A stretch of DNA of 64,000 nucleotides from Magnetospirillum gryphiswaldense MSR-1 v2 (GCF_000513295.1 NC_023065.1:682001-746000), one strand, 5' to 3'; shown: positions 42,016 to 51,354, counted from the first letter of the stretch. Translations and numbers: made by a program. Notes: generated by a model not told the origin, from the letters alone.

Positions 42016-43270
42016 TCGCCTTCCCGGCGGCGACTTCCTCGAAACTCCGGCCATCCCCGTCCAGCACGGCCTTCTGCCCGGTCAGCTTCTGCCAGCGCCC
42101 GACGATCACGTCGGCATAGGCCGGGTTCAATTCCATGGCAAAGCAGATGCGCCCTGTGGTCTCGGCAGCGATCACCGTGGTGCCGCTGCCCGCGAACGGC
42201 TCGTACACCCCGTCGCCCTCGGCGCTGTTGTTGAGGATCGGGCGGCGCATGCATTCCACCGGCTTCTGGGTGCCGTGAACCGTTGCTTCGTCCTCGTCGC
42301 CGTTGTTGCCGATGGCCCAAACGGTGGCCTGATCCCGAGCGCCCTGCCAATGGCCGGTGCCGTTCTTGCGTACGGCATACCAGCAGGGCTCGTGCTGCCA
42401 GTGGTAATCACCACGGCCCAGGACGAAGCGGTTCTTCGACCAGATGATCTGGGCGCGGATTTTGAAGTCGTTGGCTTCCAGGCTGTCGGCGACCACTTTG
42501 GCGTAGATCGCCGCGTGCCAGACATAGGCGACCTCGCCAGGGAACAGCGCCCAGGCTTCGCTCCAGTCGGCACGGTCATCGTTGGCCACCTTACCGGTGC
42601 GGGTGGTGGACGACACCCCTGCCTCGTTCCGCCAAGTGGGATCGTATTCCACCCCGTAAGGTGGATCTGTGGTCATCAGATGCGGCACTGCCCCGGCCAA
42701 CAGGCGCTCCACGTCGGTGGCGCTGGTGCTGTCGCCGCACAGCAGGCGGTGGCGACCCAATATCCACAAATCGCCGGGCCGCGTCACCGGATCGGCGGGC
42801 GGCTCGGGGATTTCATCTTCACCGGCCTCGCCATCCCCATCGCCTTCGTCGTCGAGGGGCGCCATCAGGGCGTCCAGTTCCTCTTCCGAGAAACCGATCA
42901 GATCCAGGTCATAACCCTCGGCATTGAGTGCGTGCAGTTCCGCCGACAGGGTTTCATCGTCCCACCCGGCATTCAGGGCCAGCTTGTTGTCGGCCAGGAT
43001 GTAGGCGCGGCGTTGGGCTTCGGTCAGATGATCGAGAATCACCACCGGCACCGTGTCCAGCCCCAGGGATTTGGCGGCGGCCAGTCGGCCATGCCCGGCG
43101 ATGACGTTGCCCTGGCTGTCGGCCAGCACCGGATTGGTCCAGCCGAACTCGACAATGCTGGCAGCGATCTGGGCCACCTGGACGTCCGAATGGGTCCGCG
43201 CATTGCGGCCATAGGGGATCAGCCGGTCGATGGGCCAAGGCTCGACCGTGTCGGGAAACGGATGGTTCAT
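42002..43270 (-). CDS. ParB-domain DNA adenine/cytosine-N4 methyltransferase
   Basis: 422 residues. N-terminal ParB-like domain (1-130; VIAGHGRLAAAKSLGL with GHGR at 59-62), acidic linker, then methylase with DPPY at 202-205 (TTDPPYGVEYD) and the SAM-binding YEPFAGSGTTVIAAE motif (about 370). Order DPPY before FxGxG is the beta-class arrangement. Methylates DNA, usually protecting phage DNA from restriction. Overlaps the Dcm gene by 4 bases. Confidence 0.9.
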   Translation of the reverse strand: MNHPFPDTVEPWPIDRLIPYGRNARTHSDVQVAQIAASIVEFGWTNPVLADSQGNVIAGHGRLAAAKSLGLDTVPVVILDHLTEAQRRAYILADNKLALNAGWDDETLSAELHALNAEGYDLDLIGFSEEELDALMAPLDDEGDGDGEAGEDEIPEPPADPVTRPGDLWILGRHRLLCGDSTSATDVERLLAGAVPHLMTTDPPYGVEYDPTWRNEAGVSSTTRTGKVANDDRADWSEAWALFPGEVAYVWHAAIYAKVVADSLEANDFKIRAQIIWSKNRFVLGRGDYHWQHEPCWYAVRKNGTGHWQGARDQATVWAIGNNGDEDEATVHGTQKPVECMRRPILNNSAEGDGVYEPFAGSGTTVIAAETTGRICFAMELNPAYADVIVGRWQKLTGQKAVLDGDGRSFEEVAAGKAINAG

Positions 43271-44787
43271 TGTCGTTTTCCAGCGTTCTGGATGCGGCGG
43301 CCCAGCCAAGTCATCACCGGCACGGCCATGGAATTGCCCAGTGCCCGATAGCGCGGGCCGTCGGGGCAGTCTCCAGCCACCTTCCGCCGCCAGGGGATCA
43401 TGGTGTAATCGTCAGGGAAACCTTGGAGCCGCTCGCATTCCCGAGGCGTCAGGCGGCGCACCGCCATGCCGGGGGAATGGACGGCAAAGGGCGATTTCTC
43501 AAAGGCCCGCAGGCAGTCGGTATGATCCACGGCAATGCCGAGCGACGATTGGGTATTACCGCTCTTGTGCATGTTGAACGCCACGGCGTGCTGCTTGCCC
43601 GCCTGCAACGTGAACATGGGATCGCCGTCACCACCGATGCCGATTCCGGCACGGGGATCCGTGGTGCTGATGCCCGTGCGGGCACCTGCTTCCAGAATGG
43701 GAAACGCAACCGGCACCAAGGGCGTGCCGCGCCCGGTCCCATCTTCCGAAGCATCGAAGCCCTCGCCGCGCAGGGAATGGGTGACCAGGGTGTCGATGTC
43801 GGGCCGGTGAGCGAGGTTCGCCTTGGCCCGCAGGGTGTGGGCGATCAGGGTGTCGGTGCAGTCGCTATCGACGCCACGGGACAGGTCGCGAGCCCGCAAT
43901 GTGGTGGCGACGAAAGTCTCGGTCTCGAAATCCATCCGCCCGCTGGCCGAGGCACAGGCGTTGAGCGCCGTGGCGATGTCGATGGGGCCGGAGGTATTGT
44001 TGCCGCCGAACGCCTCGGCGATCAATCCGCCGCTGGTGGCGAATGACGTTTCGCCGCTGCGGCCAGCGCGAGCATCAAGCGTGGGGGCAACTGCTTGTTC
44101 CGCTTCTCGGCGCGGCGGATGATCCCGGCGCACGCCTTCGCGCTCAAAAAGTACTTGGACGGGATCGGCCCGCTCTCGAGCACCTGCGATAACGAACACA
44201 CGGCGGCGGCGTTGGGCCAGGCCGAAATATTGGGCGTCGAGCACCCGCCACGCGACTGTACGCGTGGGTCCAAACACAATACCAGCGTCCGACCATTTGC
44301 CCCCTGGCGGGACAACCGGACCATCTTCTCCGGCCAGTCCGCCCAGAAGGCATCCGAAGGCGTTGTCGCGGGTGGAGAGGACTCCTGGGACGTTTTCCCA
44401 AACAACCCAAGCTGGATCGATGGCATCGGCGAGTTCCACGAATTTGAGGGCAAGATTGCCGCGGGAATCGTTCAGCGACTTGCGCAGACCCGCCACCGAG
44501 AAGGCTTGGCAGGGCGTCCCGCCCACCAGCACGTCGATCTTCCCCCGCCATGCCGAACCGTCGATGGCGGTCATGTCGCCCAGGTTGGGAATAGCCGGAT
44601 AGCGTTGGGCCAGTATGGCGGACGGGAACGGTTCGATCTCGGCGAAAAATGCCGCCCGCCAGCCCAACGGCTCCCACGCCGCCGTCGCCGCCTCGATTCC
44701 GCTGCACACCGAGCCGTAAACCAAGCCCTGGGCGTGCGGCATCGAGCCGAGCGCCGGGGATACCGGCTCGGTGTGAGCAAGCTGCAT
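43267..44787 (-). CDS. DNA cytosine-5 methyltransferase
   Basis: 506 residues. Motif I YGSVCSGIEAATAAWEPLGW, catalytic C93 in GGTPCQAFSVAG, ENV at WVVWENVPGV (about 128-137), and C-terminal motifs RLTPRECERLQGFPDDYT and RYRALGNSMAVPV. Longer than Dcm-type enzymes because of an insert (about 240-410) that forms the target recognition region. No restriction endonuclease is adjacent, so it is a solitary methylase with the ParB-methylase downstream. Confidence 0.93.
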   Translation of the reverse strand: MQLAHTEPVSPALGSMPHAQGLVYGSVCSGIEAATAAWEPLGWRAAFFAEIEPFPSAILAQRYPAIPNLGDMTAIDGSAWRGKIDVLVGGTPCQAFSVAGLRKSLNDSRGNLALKFVELADAIDPAWVVWENVPGVLSTRDNAFGCLLGGLAGEDGPVVPPGGKWSDAGIVFGPTRTVAWRVLDAQYFGLAQRRRRVFVIAGARERADPVQVLFEREGVRRDHPPRREAEQAVAPTLDARAGRSGETSFATSGGLIAEAFGGNNTSGPIDIATALNACASASGRMDFETETFVATTLRARDLSRGVDSDCTDTLIAHTLRAKANLAHRPDIDTLVTHSLRGEGFDASEDGTGRGTPLVPVAFPILEAGARTGISTTDPRAGIGIGGDGDPMFTLQAGKQHAVAFNMHKSGNTQSSLGIAVDHTDCLRAFEKSPFAVHSPGMAVRRLTPRECERLQGFPDDYTMIPWRRKVAGDCPDGPRYRALGNSMAVPVMTWLGRRIQNAGKRQ

Positions 44788-45165
44788 GATTGTCGCCGTG
44801 GTACGGGTGGTACAGGGGTGGTAGCCACAAGCCCGGCTACCGGGGGGCTACCACCCAGCCGGAAAGCTCGAAAGGCGCGCTGTCCTTGGACAAACGCGCC
44901 TTTCGGGGTGGTAACTGGTACGGGGTGGTAGCCTTGATTTTTCGGCTGTCGCTAGCGAAGTTCGGCGCTGTTGCCCCCCGCATAGCAAATGTGCCAGGGA
45001 GGACCCGCGATATACGCGCTACCCCGCCCTGGTTCGTTCTAATCTTTCGCCCGACCGGGGCGGCGGATCATCATGTGATCGTGTTCGCCGCCCCTCTTGA
45101 GCATGTCCAACTATTACCTCAATTCGCCCTCTCCGGTCGCGTAGGAAAGTGTCTCGTTTTTCGCT
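44788..45165. other. Non-coding upstream region of the methylase pair
   Basis: About 380 bases with no convincing gene. It holds the GGTGGTA boxes (44806-44930) near the methylase start; the remainder (44931-45165) shows no clear motif by eye. Confidence 0.45.
44806..44930. repeat. Five GGTGGTA boxes upstream of the Dcm gene
   Basis: Direct copies at 44806-44812, 44817-44823, 44907-44913 and 44924-44930, and an inverted copy (TACCACC) at 44849-44855. A plausible operator cluster for the early genes. Confidence 0.45.
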
Positions 45166-45525
45166 TTACTGCATCTTACGAACATCAAGCACTTGCCGCA
45201 GGGAGATGTTCTTGGGGATGCGCTTGCCGTTGAGCTTCCAGGCGATCAGGCACAGGGCGAACATCCAGTGCCGGTGGGCGGCGGCGCGGGACAGGCCGAC
45301 ATTCCAGCAGACCACCTTCCACGGCTTCCCCTCGGCCCGCTGCCAGACGATCTTGGCGTCGACCTGATCAAGCTGCTGTAGCCACGGCAGGGCTTCGTCC
45401 ATGCGGGTGATGGCGGCGGCAGAGGGTGGCGGGCGGCGAAAGGTCGCCTCTTCGGCGGCCAAGCTTTCCTGGATATAGGGCGGCCAAGTGCTGGCATGCC
45501 CCTGAACCTTACCCTCACCGACCAG
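45166..45525 (-). pseudogene. DUF6362-like phage gene truncated at the prophage edge
   Basis: C-terminal about 118 residues: GHASTWPPYIQ, RRPPPSAAAITRMDEALPWL, KIVWQRAEGKPWKVVCWNVGLSRAAAHRHW. This is the DUF6362 pattern of alphaproteobacterial phages, which normally starts about 20 residues further upstream. Upstream of about 45525 the plus-strand adhesin code begins, and the minus frame just reads repeats in antisense, so the N-terminus is lost. Confidence 0.65.
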
Positions 45526-46290
45526 GTGCCGGCTCCGCCGCCACCTCCGCCACCACCGCCGCCACCGCCGCCGCCACCACCACCGCCGCCGCCGATCGAG
45601 GCCCCGCCGGCGCCGCCACCGCGCGTGGCGGAAGGGCTGACGCGGCCAGCCGGCAACGCCTTCCAGGTGGTGGTGGCAAGCAAGCCTGCCGGGGCCCCCG
45701 ACGCCCTTGTCATCAACACGCCAGTGCGTGACGCCGTAATCGCCGAAGGCACCCGCATCGCCGTGACGGTGCCTTCGGAAGCCTTCGCCCACACCAAGGC
45801 CGACGCCACGGTGACCCTGACCGCCACCCGCGACACGGGCGCGGCGCTGCCCGCCTGGATGGCTTTCAACCCGCAGACCGGCACCTTCGAGGGGACGCCG
45901 CCGCCCGGCTTCAAGGGTGAGGTGGTGGTGCGCGTCGTCGCCCGCGACCAGGATGGCCGCGAGGCGGTGCAGACCTTCAAGATCGTGGTCGGTACCGCCG
46001 GCCAGGGCAACATCGCTCCCGGCCAGCGCGGTGGTGAAGGGCAAGGCCAGGGACAAGGTGAAGGCCAAGGACAGCCGCAAGGCGGCGAAGGCCAGGGCCA
46101 GGGCCAGCCACAGGGTGTCCCCGGCCAGACCGGCGATTCCGGCCCCATGGACGGAGTCAAACAGGCAAACGCCAAGCCGATTGGCCGTCCCAGCCTGACA
46201 GAGCAATTGCATGCATTGAGTTTTAAGGGCGGTGTCGCTCGTCAGATCGCGTTGTTTGAAGCCGTTAAGCGTGGCGGTAAGGCCGCGTAA
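45496..46290 (+). pseudogene. Adhesin C-terminal fragment (5'-truncated first copy)
   Basis: About 264 residues open from 45496 but without the adhesin N-terminus. It starts in a polyproline stretch of about 23 Pro, then a cadherin-like/Ig-like domain (VIAEGTRIAVTVPSEAFAHT, PAWMAFNPQTGTFEGTPPPG), a GEGQGQGQ-rich linker and the tail LTEQLHALSFKGGVARQIA. From about 45715 it is almost identical to the end of the intact adhesin at 48357-51350, so it is the remains of a tandem copy whose 5' part is replaced by prophage sequence. Confidence 0.8.
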
Positions 46291-46301
46291 GTCCAAGGGG
46301 G

Positions 46302-47939
46302 ATGGTTATGGTTATTTCTGCTTTTGGTGCCCGGCGCCTGCTGGCATCCGTGTCTTTGGTTGCGCTGCTTTCCGCCTGCGCCATGACGCCCGAGCCTTTC
46401 ACCCCCGAGCAGCTTGCCCAAAGCTCGAAGGATGATCGCACCGACATGTTCAAGTCAGGCGAGCCGCTTTCCGGCCCATTGACGGTGTCCGAGGCTATTG
46501 CGCGGGCCTTGAAGCACAATCTGGATCGCCGCGCCAAGGTGATGGAAGAAGCCCTCGCCCTGGGCCAGACCGACATCGACCGCTGGGACATGCTGCCCAA
46601 GCTGGTAGCCAACGGTAATTTCACCTCGCGCTCCGAGCCCAACGCCACCCGCTCGCGCGATCTTTATACCCAGACCACCAGCACCTCGAACCCCACCTAT
46701 TCCACCGACCGCGACAATTACACCGCCGATCTCGGGCTGTCGTGGAACGTGCTGGATTTCGGCCTGTCCTATTTCACCGCCAAGCAGAACGCCGACCGCG
46801 CCCTGATCGCCGCCGAAAGGAAGCGAAAGGCGGTGCACAATCTGGTGCAGGAAGTGCGTTTCGCCTTCTGGCGCACGGCCGCGCATCAGGAATTGCGCGA
46901 GGAAGTCGATCGAGCGGTGGCCGAGGCCAAGGTGGCGCTGGACCGCGCCAAGACGGTGGAAAGGGAGAACCTTAAGGCGCCGGCCGAGGCACTGCGCTAT
47001 CAGAAGAGCCTGCTGGAGACCCTGCGCCAGCTGACCGCCATCCAGCAGGAGCTGTCCACCGCCGAGATCGAGCTGGCGGCGCTGATCAACGCGCCGCCGG
47101 GGACCAAGCTGGGGCTGGAGGTGCCGAAAGAGCTGAAGGTGCCGGCCTGGGATCTCGGCGTCGAGCGCATGGAGGAACTGGCCTTCGCCGGCAACGCCGA
47201 TCTGCGCGAGCAGGGCTACCTGGCCCGGGTGGCGGTCAACGACACCCGCAAGGCCATCGCCCGGCTGTTCCCCGGCATCACCTTCTCGGGCAGCCGCAAT
47301 TACGACCACAACTCGTTCCTGATGAACAATCACTGGTACGAGGCCGGCGCCAAGCTGTCGTGGAACCTGATGAACCTGGTCTCGGGCCCCGACGCCATCG
47401 CCTATGCCGAGACCAACGAGGAGGTGACCAAGGCCCGCCGGCTGGCCCAACGCATGGCGGTGCTGGCCCAGGTGCACGTCTCGGAGCGCCAGTTCCACAA
47501 CGCGGCCAGCCAGTTCGACCAGTCCGACCAGCTGTGGAAGGTGGATGCCCGCCTGTTCGAGCTGTCCGAGGCCAGGGCCGCCAACGACGCCCAAGGCATG
47601 CTGGAACGGGTGGCGGGCCGCGCCTCGGCCATCGCCTCGCAATTGCGGCGCTTCCAGACCTATGCTCAGGTGGAACAGGCCTATGCCAAGATGCAGGCCA
47701 GCATCGGCCACGATCTGATGCCCGACGCGGTGGCCAGCCACGATCTGCCGTCCCTGTCGGCGGTCATCGCCGAGCGTCTGGTCGCGTGGGAGCGCGGCGA
47801 GAACCAGGTGCCGTTGGCGGACGCGCCGGCCTCGGCCCCGGCCCCGGACCTTGCGGTTTCCACCGCAGCCGAGCCCGCTCCTCAGGAAAGCGCCCTTGAA
47901 CGTCTGATCGCCCAGGTGCGGCAATTTTGGGCTGAATGA
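46302..47939 (+). CDS. TolC-family outer membrane lipoprotein, copy 1
   Basis: 545 residues. Signal peptide with lipobox LSAC (C26 from the ATG at 46302; the ATG at 46308 has better spacing to AAGGGGG). Two TolC-type repeats: PLTVSEAIARALKHNLDRRAK and FRRxF-type helices in the second half (QRMAVLAQVHVSERQFHNAA). Outer-membrane channel for export. 11 bases after the adhesin fragment. Its C-terminus (VRQFWAE) is shorter than copy 2's and is followed immediately by an IS1380 scrap, so the end may be altered. Confidence 0.85.
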   Translation: MVMVISAFGARRLLASVSLVALLSACAMTPEPFTPEQLAQSSKDDRTDMFKSGEPLSGPLTVSEAIARALKHNLDRRAKVMEEALALGQTDIDRWDMLPKLVANGNFTSRSEPNATRSRDLYTQTTSTSNPTYSTDRDNYTADLGLSWNVLDFGLSYFTAKQNADRALIAAERKRKAVHNLVQEVRFAFWRTAAHQELREEVDRAVAEAKVALDRAKTVERENLKAPAEALRYQKSLLETLRQLTAIQQELSTAEIELAALINAPPGTKLGLEVPKELKVPAWDLGVERMEELAFAGNADLREQGYLARVAVNDTRKAIARLFPGITFSGSRNYDHNSFLMNNHWYEAGAKLSWNLMNLVSGPDAIAYAETNEEVTKARRLAQRMAVLAQVHVSERQFHNAASQFDQSDQLWKVDARLFELSEARAANDAQGMLERVAGRASAIASQLRRFQTYAQVEQAYAKMQASIGHDLMPDAVASHDLPSLSAVIAERLVAWERGENQVPLADAPASAPAPDLAVSTAAEPAPQESALERLIAQVRQFWAE

Positions 47940-47940
47940 G

Positions 47941-48118
47941 GGCGGCGACCCTGGCCGCGTGGCCGCCTTCCACAACCAGCGTGGTACGGCGGAGCAGTAC
48001 ATCAAGGAGGGCGAGAATGCGGTGAAGTGGACCCGGCTGTCGTGCCGGACCATGAAGGCCAACGCCGTCCGGCTCCGGCTCCAGCTTCATGCCCTGGCCT
48101 ACAACCTGTCCAATGCGG
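47941..48118 (+). pseudogene. IS1380-family transposase fragment
   Basis: VAAFHNQRGTAEQYIKEGENA, then VKWTRLSCRTMKANAVRLRLQ and LHALAYNLSN. This is the conserved C-terminal block of IS1380 transposases (RGTxEQxIKEGKxAxKWTRLSC ... QLHALAYNL). No N-terminus or inverted repeats. It lies exactly at the boundary between the two repeats of the duplicated locus. Confidence 0.75.
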
Positions 48119-48356
48119 CTATCGTCGCGCCATTTCGCCTTCCGGTTGGACCGGAACTAGGGTACCCTGCCGTCAACCAGGGGCGGATGGACCGCCCATA
48201 TGGGAAATGTCCGTTAATTGGCCAGTCTTTGATTGGCCGCGTCAAGAGGCCGGTGGGCGTGCTCGCCGAGCAAACAGCCCTGTTCAATGCGGTGTCGCAC
48301 GACGGCAAGGCTAGGTGACTCGATGCTGGCGTCGCGAAAGTGGCTGGGGGAAGAAA
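48119..48356 (+). promoter_or_regulatory. Leader region of the adhesin gene
   Basis: About 240 bases between the IS1380 scrap and the adhesin ATG. GGGGGA at 48345-48350 is the ribosome site. No clear promoter could be assigned by eye. Confidence 0.3.
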
Positions 48357-51350
48357 ATGTTGGGATCGGGCCGGATCAAGGAAGAACGGAAAATGGCGCC
48401 GAGCCGTTTGCGGACGGCCCGGCCACTGATCATGGCATTGGAGCCGCGCTTGATGTTCGATGGCGCGGCGGTGGATACGGCGATCCATGCTCTCTCGGTT
48501 GCTGACAGCCCGCAGACGGCGGCCCCGGCTCCGCCGGTCCGCAATGAGATCGCGTTCATCGACGGCGGACTGAAGGATTTGAATATTCTTGCGCAGGGGA
48601 TGCGTGACGGTGTCGAGGTTCATGTGCTCGATGTCGATCGTGACGGCCTGGAGCAGATGACCGAGGTGCTGCAGGGGCGTAGCAATGTCGATGCCATCCA
48701 CGTCATCAGCCACGGTGCCGAAGGCCAGGTGCAGTTGGGCACCACCGTGCTGTCGCTGTCGAACCTTGATCCGCGCGGAGCGGATCTGCGCCAAATCGGT
48801 CAAGCGCTGACGGCGGATGGCGACATCCTGCTGTATGGCTGCGATGTCGGACAGGGAACTATCGGCGGCGCCTTTGTCGGCCGCCTGGGGTTGATTACCG
48901 GTGCCGATATCGCATCCTCGGTCGACGCTACCGGCACGCCAGGGAATTGGACTTTGGAGCATGGCACCGGTGCCATCGAAGCGACGGCCGCGCTTTCCGA
49001 CGCGGCCCAGGCTGCGTACGTCCATACCCTGGCCTTTCCAGCCGGCTGGGGCAATGGCGGAGCAGCCACAGGCAATAGTATGGCGGTGGATGGCTCGGGC
49101 AACGTCTACACCACCGGGTATTTTAGCGGAACAGTCGACTTCGACCCCGCGGGGGGGACAACCTACAACCTGACCAGTACCGGGGGCAATGACATCTTCG
49201 TCCAGAAGCTCGACGCCACCGGCGCGCTGGTGTGGGCCGTGACAATGGGAGCGGCTGGCGCTGACGTCGGCAGGGGCATCGCGGTGGATGGCTCGGGCAA
49301 CGTCTACACCACCGGGCATTTTAGCGGAACAGTCGACTTCGACCCCGCGACGGGGACAACCAACAACCTGACCAGTGCGGGGGGCATTGAAACCTTCGTC
49401 CAGAAGCTCGACGCCAACGGCGCCCTGGTGTGGGCCGCCAGGATAGGGTTGGCTACCTCCGACACAGGCACCGACATCGCGGTGGATGGCTCGGGCAACG
49501 TCTACTGGACGGGGGGTTATAATAACTCGGACTATGTCGTCCAAAAACGCAACGCCAACGGCGCCGTGGTGTGGAGCAAGCTCACCTCTGGCGGTGGTAC
49601 AGAATTAGGCAACGGTATCGCGGTGGATGGCTCGGGCAACGTCTACACCACCGGGTATTTTAGCGGAACAATCGACTTCGACCCCGGGGCGGGGACAACC
49701 TACAACCTGACCAGTGCGGGGGGCACTGACACCTTCGTCCAGAAACTCGACGCCAACGGCGCCCTGGTGTGGGCCAGGGCGATGGGGGGGGTGGGCGCTG
49801 ACGTCGGCAAGGGCATCGCGGTGGATGGCTCGGGCAACGTCTACACCACCGGGTCTTTCACCGGAACGGGCGACTTCGACCCCGGGGCGGGGACAACCTA
49901 CAACCTGACCAGTGCGGGGGGCACTGACACCTTCGTCCAGAAGCTCGACGCCACCGGCGCCCTGGTGTGGGCCAGGGCGATGGGGGGGGCTGCCGCAGAC
50001 ACGGGCACCGGCCTCGCGGTGGGCTCGAGTTACGTCTACACCACCGGGTCTTTTACCGGAACCGCCGACTTCGACCCCGGGGCGGGTACGCGCAACCTGA
50101 TCGGCGGAGCGGGCACCAATGCGTTCGTCAGCCGCCTTGACCTATCTGGCAATTTCGTAGTGGTCAACAATTCCCCCACCGGTGCCGTGTCGGTCAGCGG
50201 CACCGCCACCCAGGGCCAGACTCTGACAGGGTCCAATACCCTGGCCGATGCGGATGGCCTGGGGGCTGTATCCTACCAGTGGCAATCCTCGCCCGACGGC
50301 AATACCTGGAGCGCCATCAACGGCGCCACAGCATCCACCTTCACCCTGACCCAGGCGCAGGTGGGGCGCCAGGTGCGCGTGGTGGCAAGCTACACCGACG
50401 GCCAGAACACGGCGGAAAGCGTGGCCTCCGGCGCCACCGCTGCCGTGGCCAATCCCGACGTCGCACCGATCATTACGTCCCCGCCGCCGCCACCGCCGCC
50501 GCCGGTGGTCGAGGCCCCCAAGCCCGCACCGCCCAAGGATAGCGGCCCGGTGGCGCCACTGGTGACGGTGGTGCGCGACAACACGCCCGCGCCGACGACC
50601 TTCCAGGCCCCAGCGGCTCCGGTTGTGACCCAGACCCAAGCCCCCGCCGCGCCGACCTTGGCGCCCACCGGTGCTCAGACGGTGCAGACCATTCCGGCGA
50701 CCCTGACCGCGCCGTCGGCGCAAGCCTTCCAGGTGGCGGTGGCCGTCAGGGCGGCGGGTGGCGGAGACGCCCTGGTGGTCAATGCACCGGTGAGGGATTC
50801 GGTGATCGCCGAGGGCACCCGCATCGCCGTGACGGTACCGTCGGAAGCCTTCGCCCATACCAAGGCCGATGCCACGGTGACCCTGACCGCCACCCGCGAC
50901 ACGGGCGCGGCGCTGCCCGCCTGGATGGCTTTCAACCCGCAGACCGGCACCTTCGAGGGGACGCCGCCGCCCGGCTTCAAGGGTGAGGTGGTGGTGCGCG
51001 TCATCGCCCGCGACCAGGATGGCCGCGAGGCGGTGCAGACCTTCAAGATCGTGGTCGGCACTGCCGGCCAGGGCAACATCGCTCCCGGCCAGCGCGGTGG
51101 TGAAGGGCAAGGCCAGGGACAAGGTGAAGGCCAAGGACAGCCGCAAGGCGGCGAAGGCCAGGGCCAGCCCCAGGGTGCCCCCGGCCAGACCGGCGATTCA
51201 GGCCCCATGGACGGAGTCAAACAGGCAAACGCCAAGCCCGTGGGGCGGCCCAGCCTGACCGAGCAATTGCATGCATTCAGTTTCAAGGGCGGTGTCGCCC
51301 GTCAGATCGCGTTGTTTGAAGCCGTTAAGCGTGGCGGTAAGGCCGCGTAA
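48357..51350 (+). CDS. LEPR-type secreted adhesin with DUF4347 and beta-propeller
   Basis: 997 residues. Start at 48357 with GGGGGA 6 bases upstream. Order: N-terminal LEPRLMFDGAA motif (28-38, the LEPR signature of giant secreted adhesins), DUF4347 domain (about 60-225; HVISHGAEGQVQLG, DILLYGCDVG), six SBBP-like beta-propeller repeats (about 240-585; AVDGSGNVYTTGYFSGTVDF), an Ig-like domain (about 600-700), a polyproline linker, a cadherin-like domain (VIAEGTRIAVTVPSEAFAH), a GEGQGQ-rich linker and the C-terminal LTEQLHAFSFKGG ... tail. No N-terminal Sec signal and no RTX repeats, so export by the adjacent TolC-adaptor locus is inferred. Confidence 0.85.
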   Translation: MLGSGRIKEERKMAPSRLRTARPLIMALEPRLMFDGAAVDTAIHALSVADSPQTAAPAPPVRNEIAFIDGGLKDLNILAQGMRDGVEVHVLDVDRDGLEQMTEVLQGRSNVDAIHVISHGAEGQVQLGTTVLSLSNLDPRGADLRQIGQALTADGDILLYGCDVGQGTIGGAFVGRLGLITGADIASSVDATGTPGNWTLEHGTGAIEATAALSDAAQAAYVHTLAFPAGWGNGGAATGNSMAVDGSGNVYTTGYFSGTVDFDPAGGTTYNLTSTGGNDIFVQKLDATGALVWAVTMGAAGADVGRGIAVDGSGNVYTTGHFSGTVDFDPATGTTNNLTSAGGIETFVQKLDANGALVWAARIGLATSDTGTDIAVDGSGNVYWTGGYNNSDYVVQKRNANGAVVWSKLTSGGGTELGNGIAVDGSGNVYTTGYFSGTIDFDPGAGTTYNLTSAGGTDTFVQKLDANGALVWARAMGGVGADVGKGIAVDGSGNVYTTGSFTGTGDFDPGAGTTYNLTSAGGTDTFVQKLDATGALVWARAMGGAAADTGTGLAVGSSYVYTTGSFTGTADFDPGAGTRNLIGGAGTNAFVSRLDLSGNFVVVNNSPTGAVSVSGTATQGQTLTGSNTLADADGLGAVSYQWQSSPDGNTWSAINGATASTFTLTQAQVGRQVRVVASYTDGQNTAESVASGATAAVANPDVAPIITSPPPPPPPPVVEAPKPAPPKDSGPVAPLVTVVRDNTPAPTTFQAPAAPVVTQTQAPAAPTLAPTGAQTVQTIPATLTAPSAQAFQVAVAVRAAGGGDALVVNAPVRDSVIAEGTRIAVTVPSEAFAHTKADATVTLTATRDTGAALPAWMAFNPQTGTFEGTPPPGFKGEVVVRVIARDQDGREAVQTFKIVVGTAGQGNIAPGQRGGEGQGQGQGEGQGQPQGGEGQGQPQGAPGQTGDSGPMDGVKQANAKPVGRPSLTEQLHAFSFKGGVARQIALFEAVKRGGKAA
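49081..50110 (+). repeat. Six near-identical about 200-bp repeats coding propeller blades
   Basis: Starts at about 49081, 49279, 49480, 49619, 49819 and 50017, each with the GCGGTGGATGGCTCGGGCAA core (last copy degenerate). Some blades differ by only a few bases, so recombination can change blade number. Confidence 0.85.
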
Positions 51351-51354
51351 GTCT

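Larger units (their letters stand above)
17382..45525. mobile_element. Lambda-type siphophage prophage, right edge truncated
   Basis: Continuous phage module: terminase, portal, protease/scaffold, decoration and capsid proteins, tail genes, tail tip and lysis-type genes run leftward (39837 to 17382); small early genes and two DNA methylases occupy 39936-44787. At the right a DUF6362-type gene is cut at about 45500-45540 where adhesin-coding sequence begins, so the right attachment site seems lost. No attL/attR pair could be found by eye. The recombinase-ParB cassette to the left may belong to it. Confidence 0.75.

Noticed and set aside
17382-45525. Mu-like transposable prophage
   Set aside because: No MuA/MuB transposase; head genes are lambda gpA/B/C/D/E type and recombinases are serine type.
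17382-45525. Gene transfer agent
   Set aside because: The head module is lambda-like rather than HK97/GTA-like and the lysogeny, TA and methylase genes fit a prophage.
13700-45540. attL/attR direct repeats of the prophage
   Set aside because: I compared the sequences near the recombinases with the right edge and saw no shared core; the right edge looks rearranged.
45166-46296. Single minus-strand gene of 376 codons
   Set aside because: Only the C-terminal 118 codons resemble a phage protein; the rest is antisense to the adhesin repeats (Gly/Arg/Trp-rich).
49081-50110. CRISPR or transposon repeats
   Set aside because: The repeats are in frame and code for beta-propeller blades.
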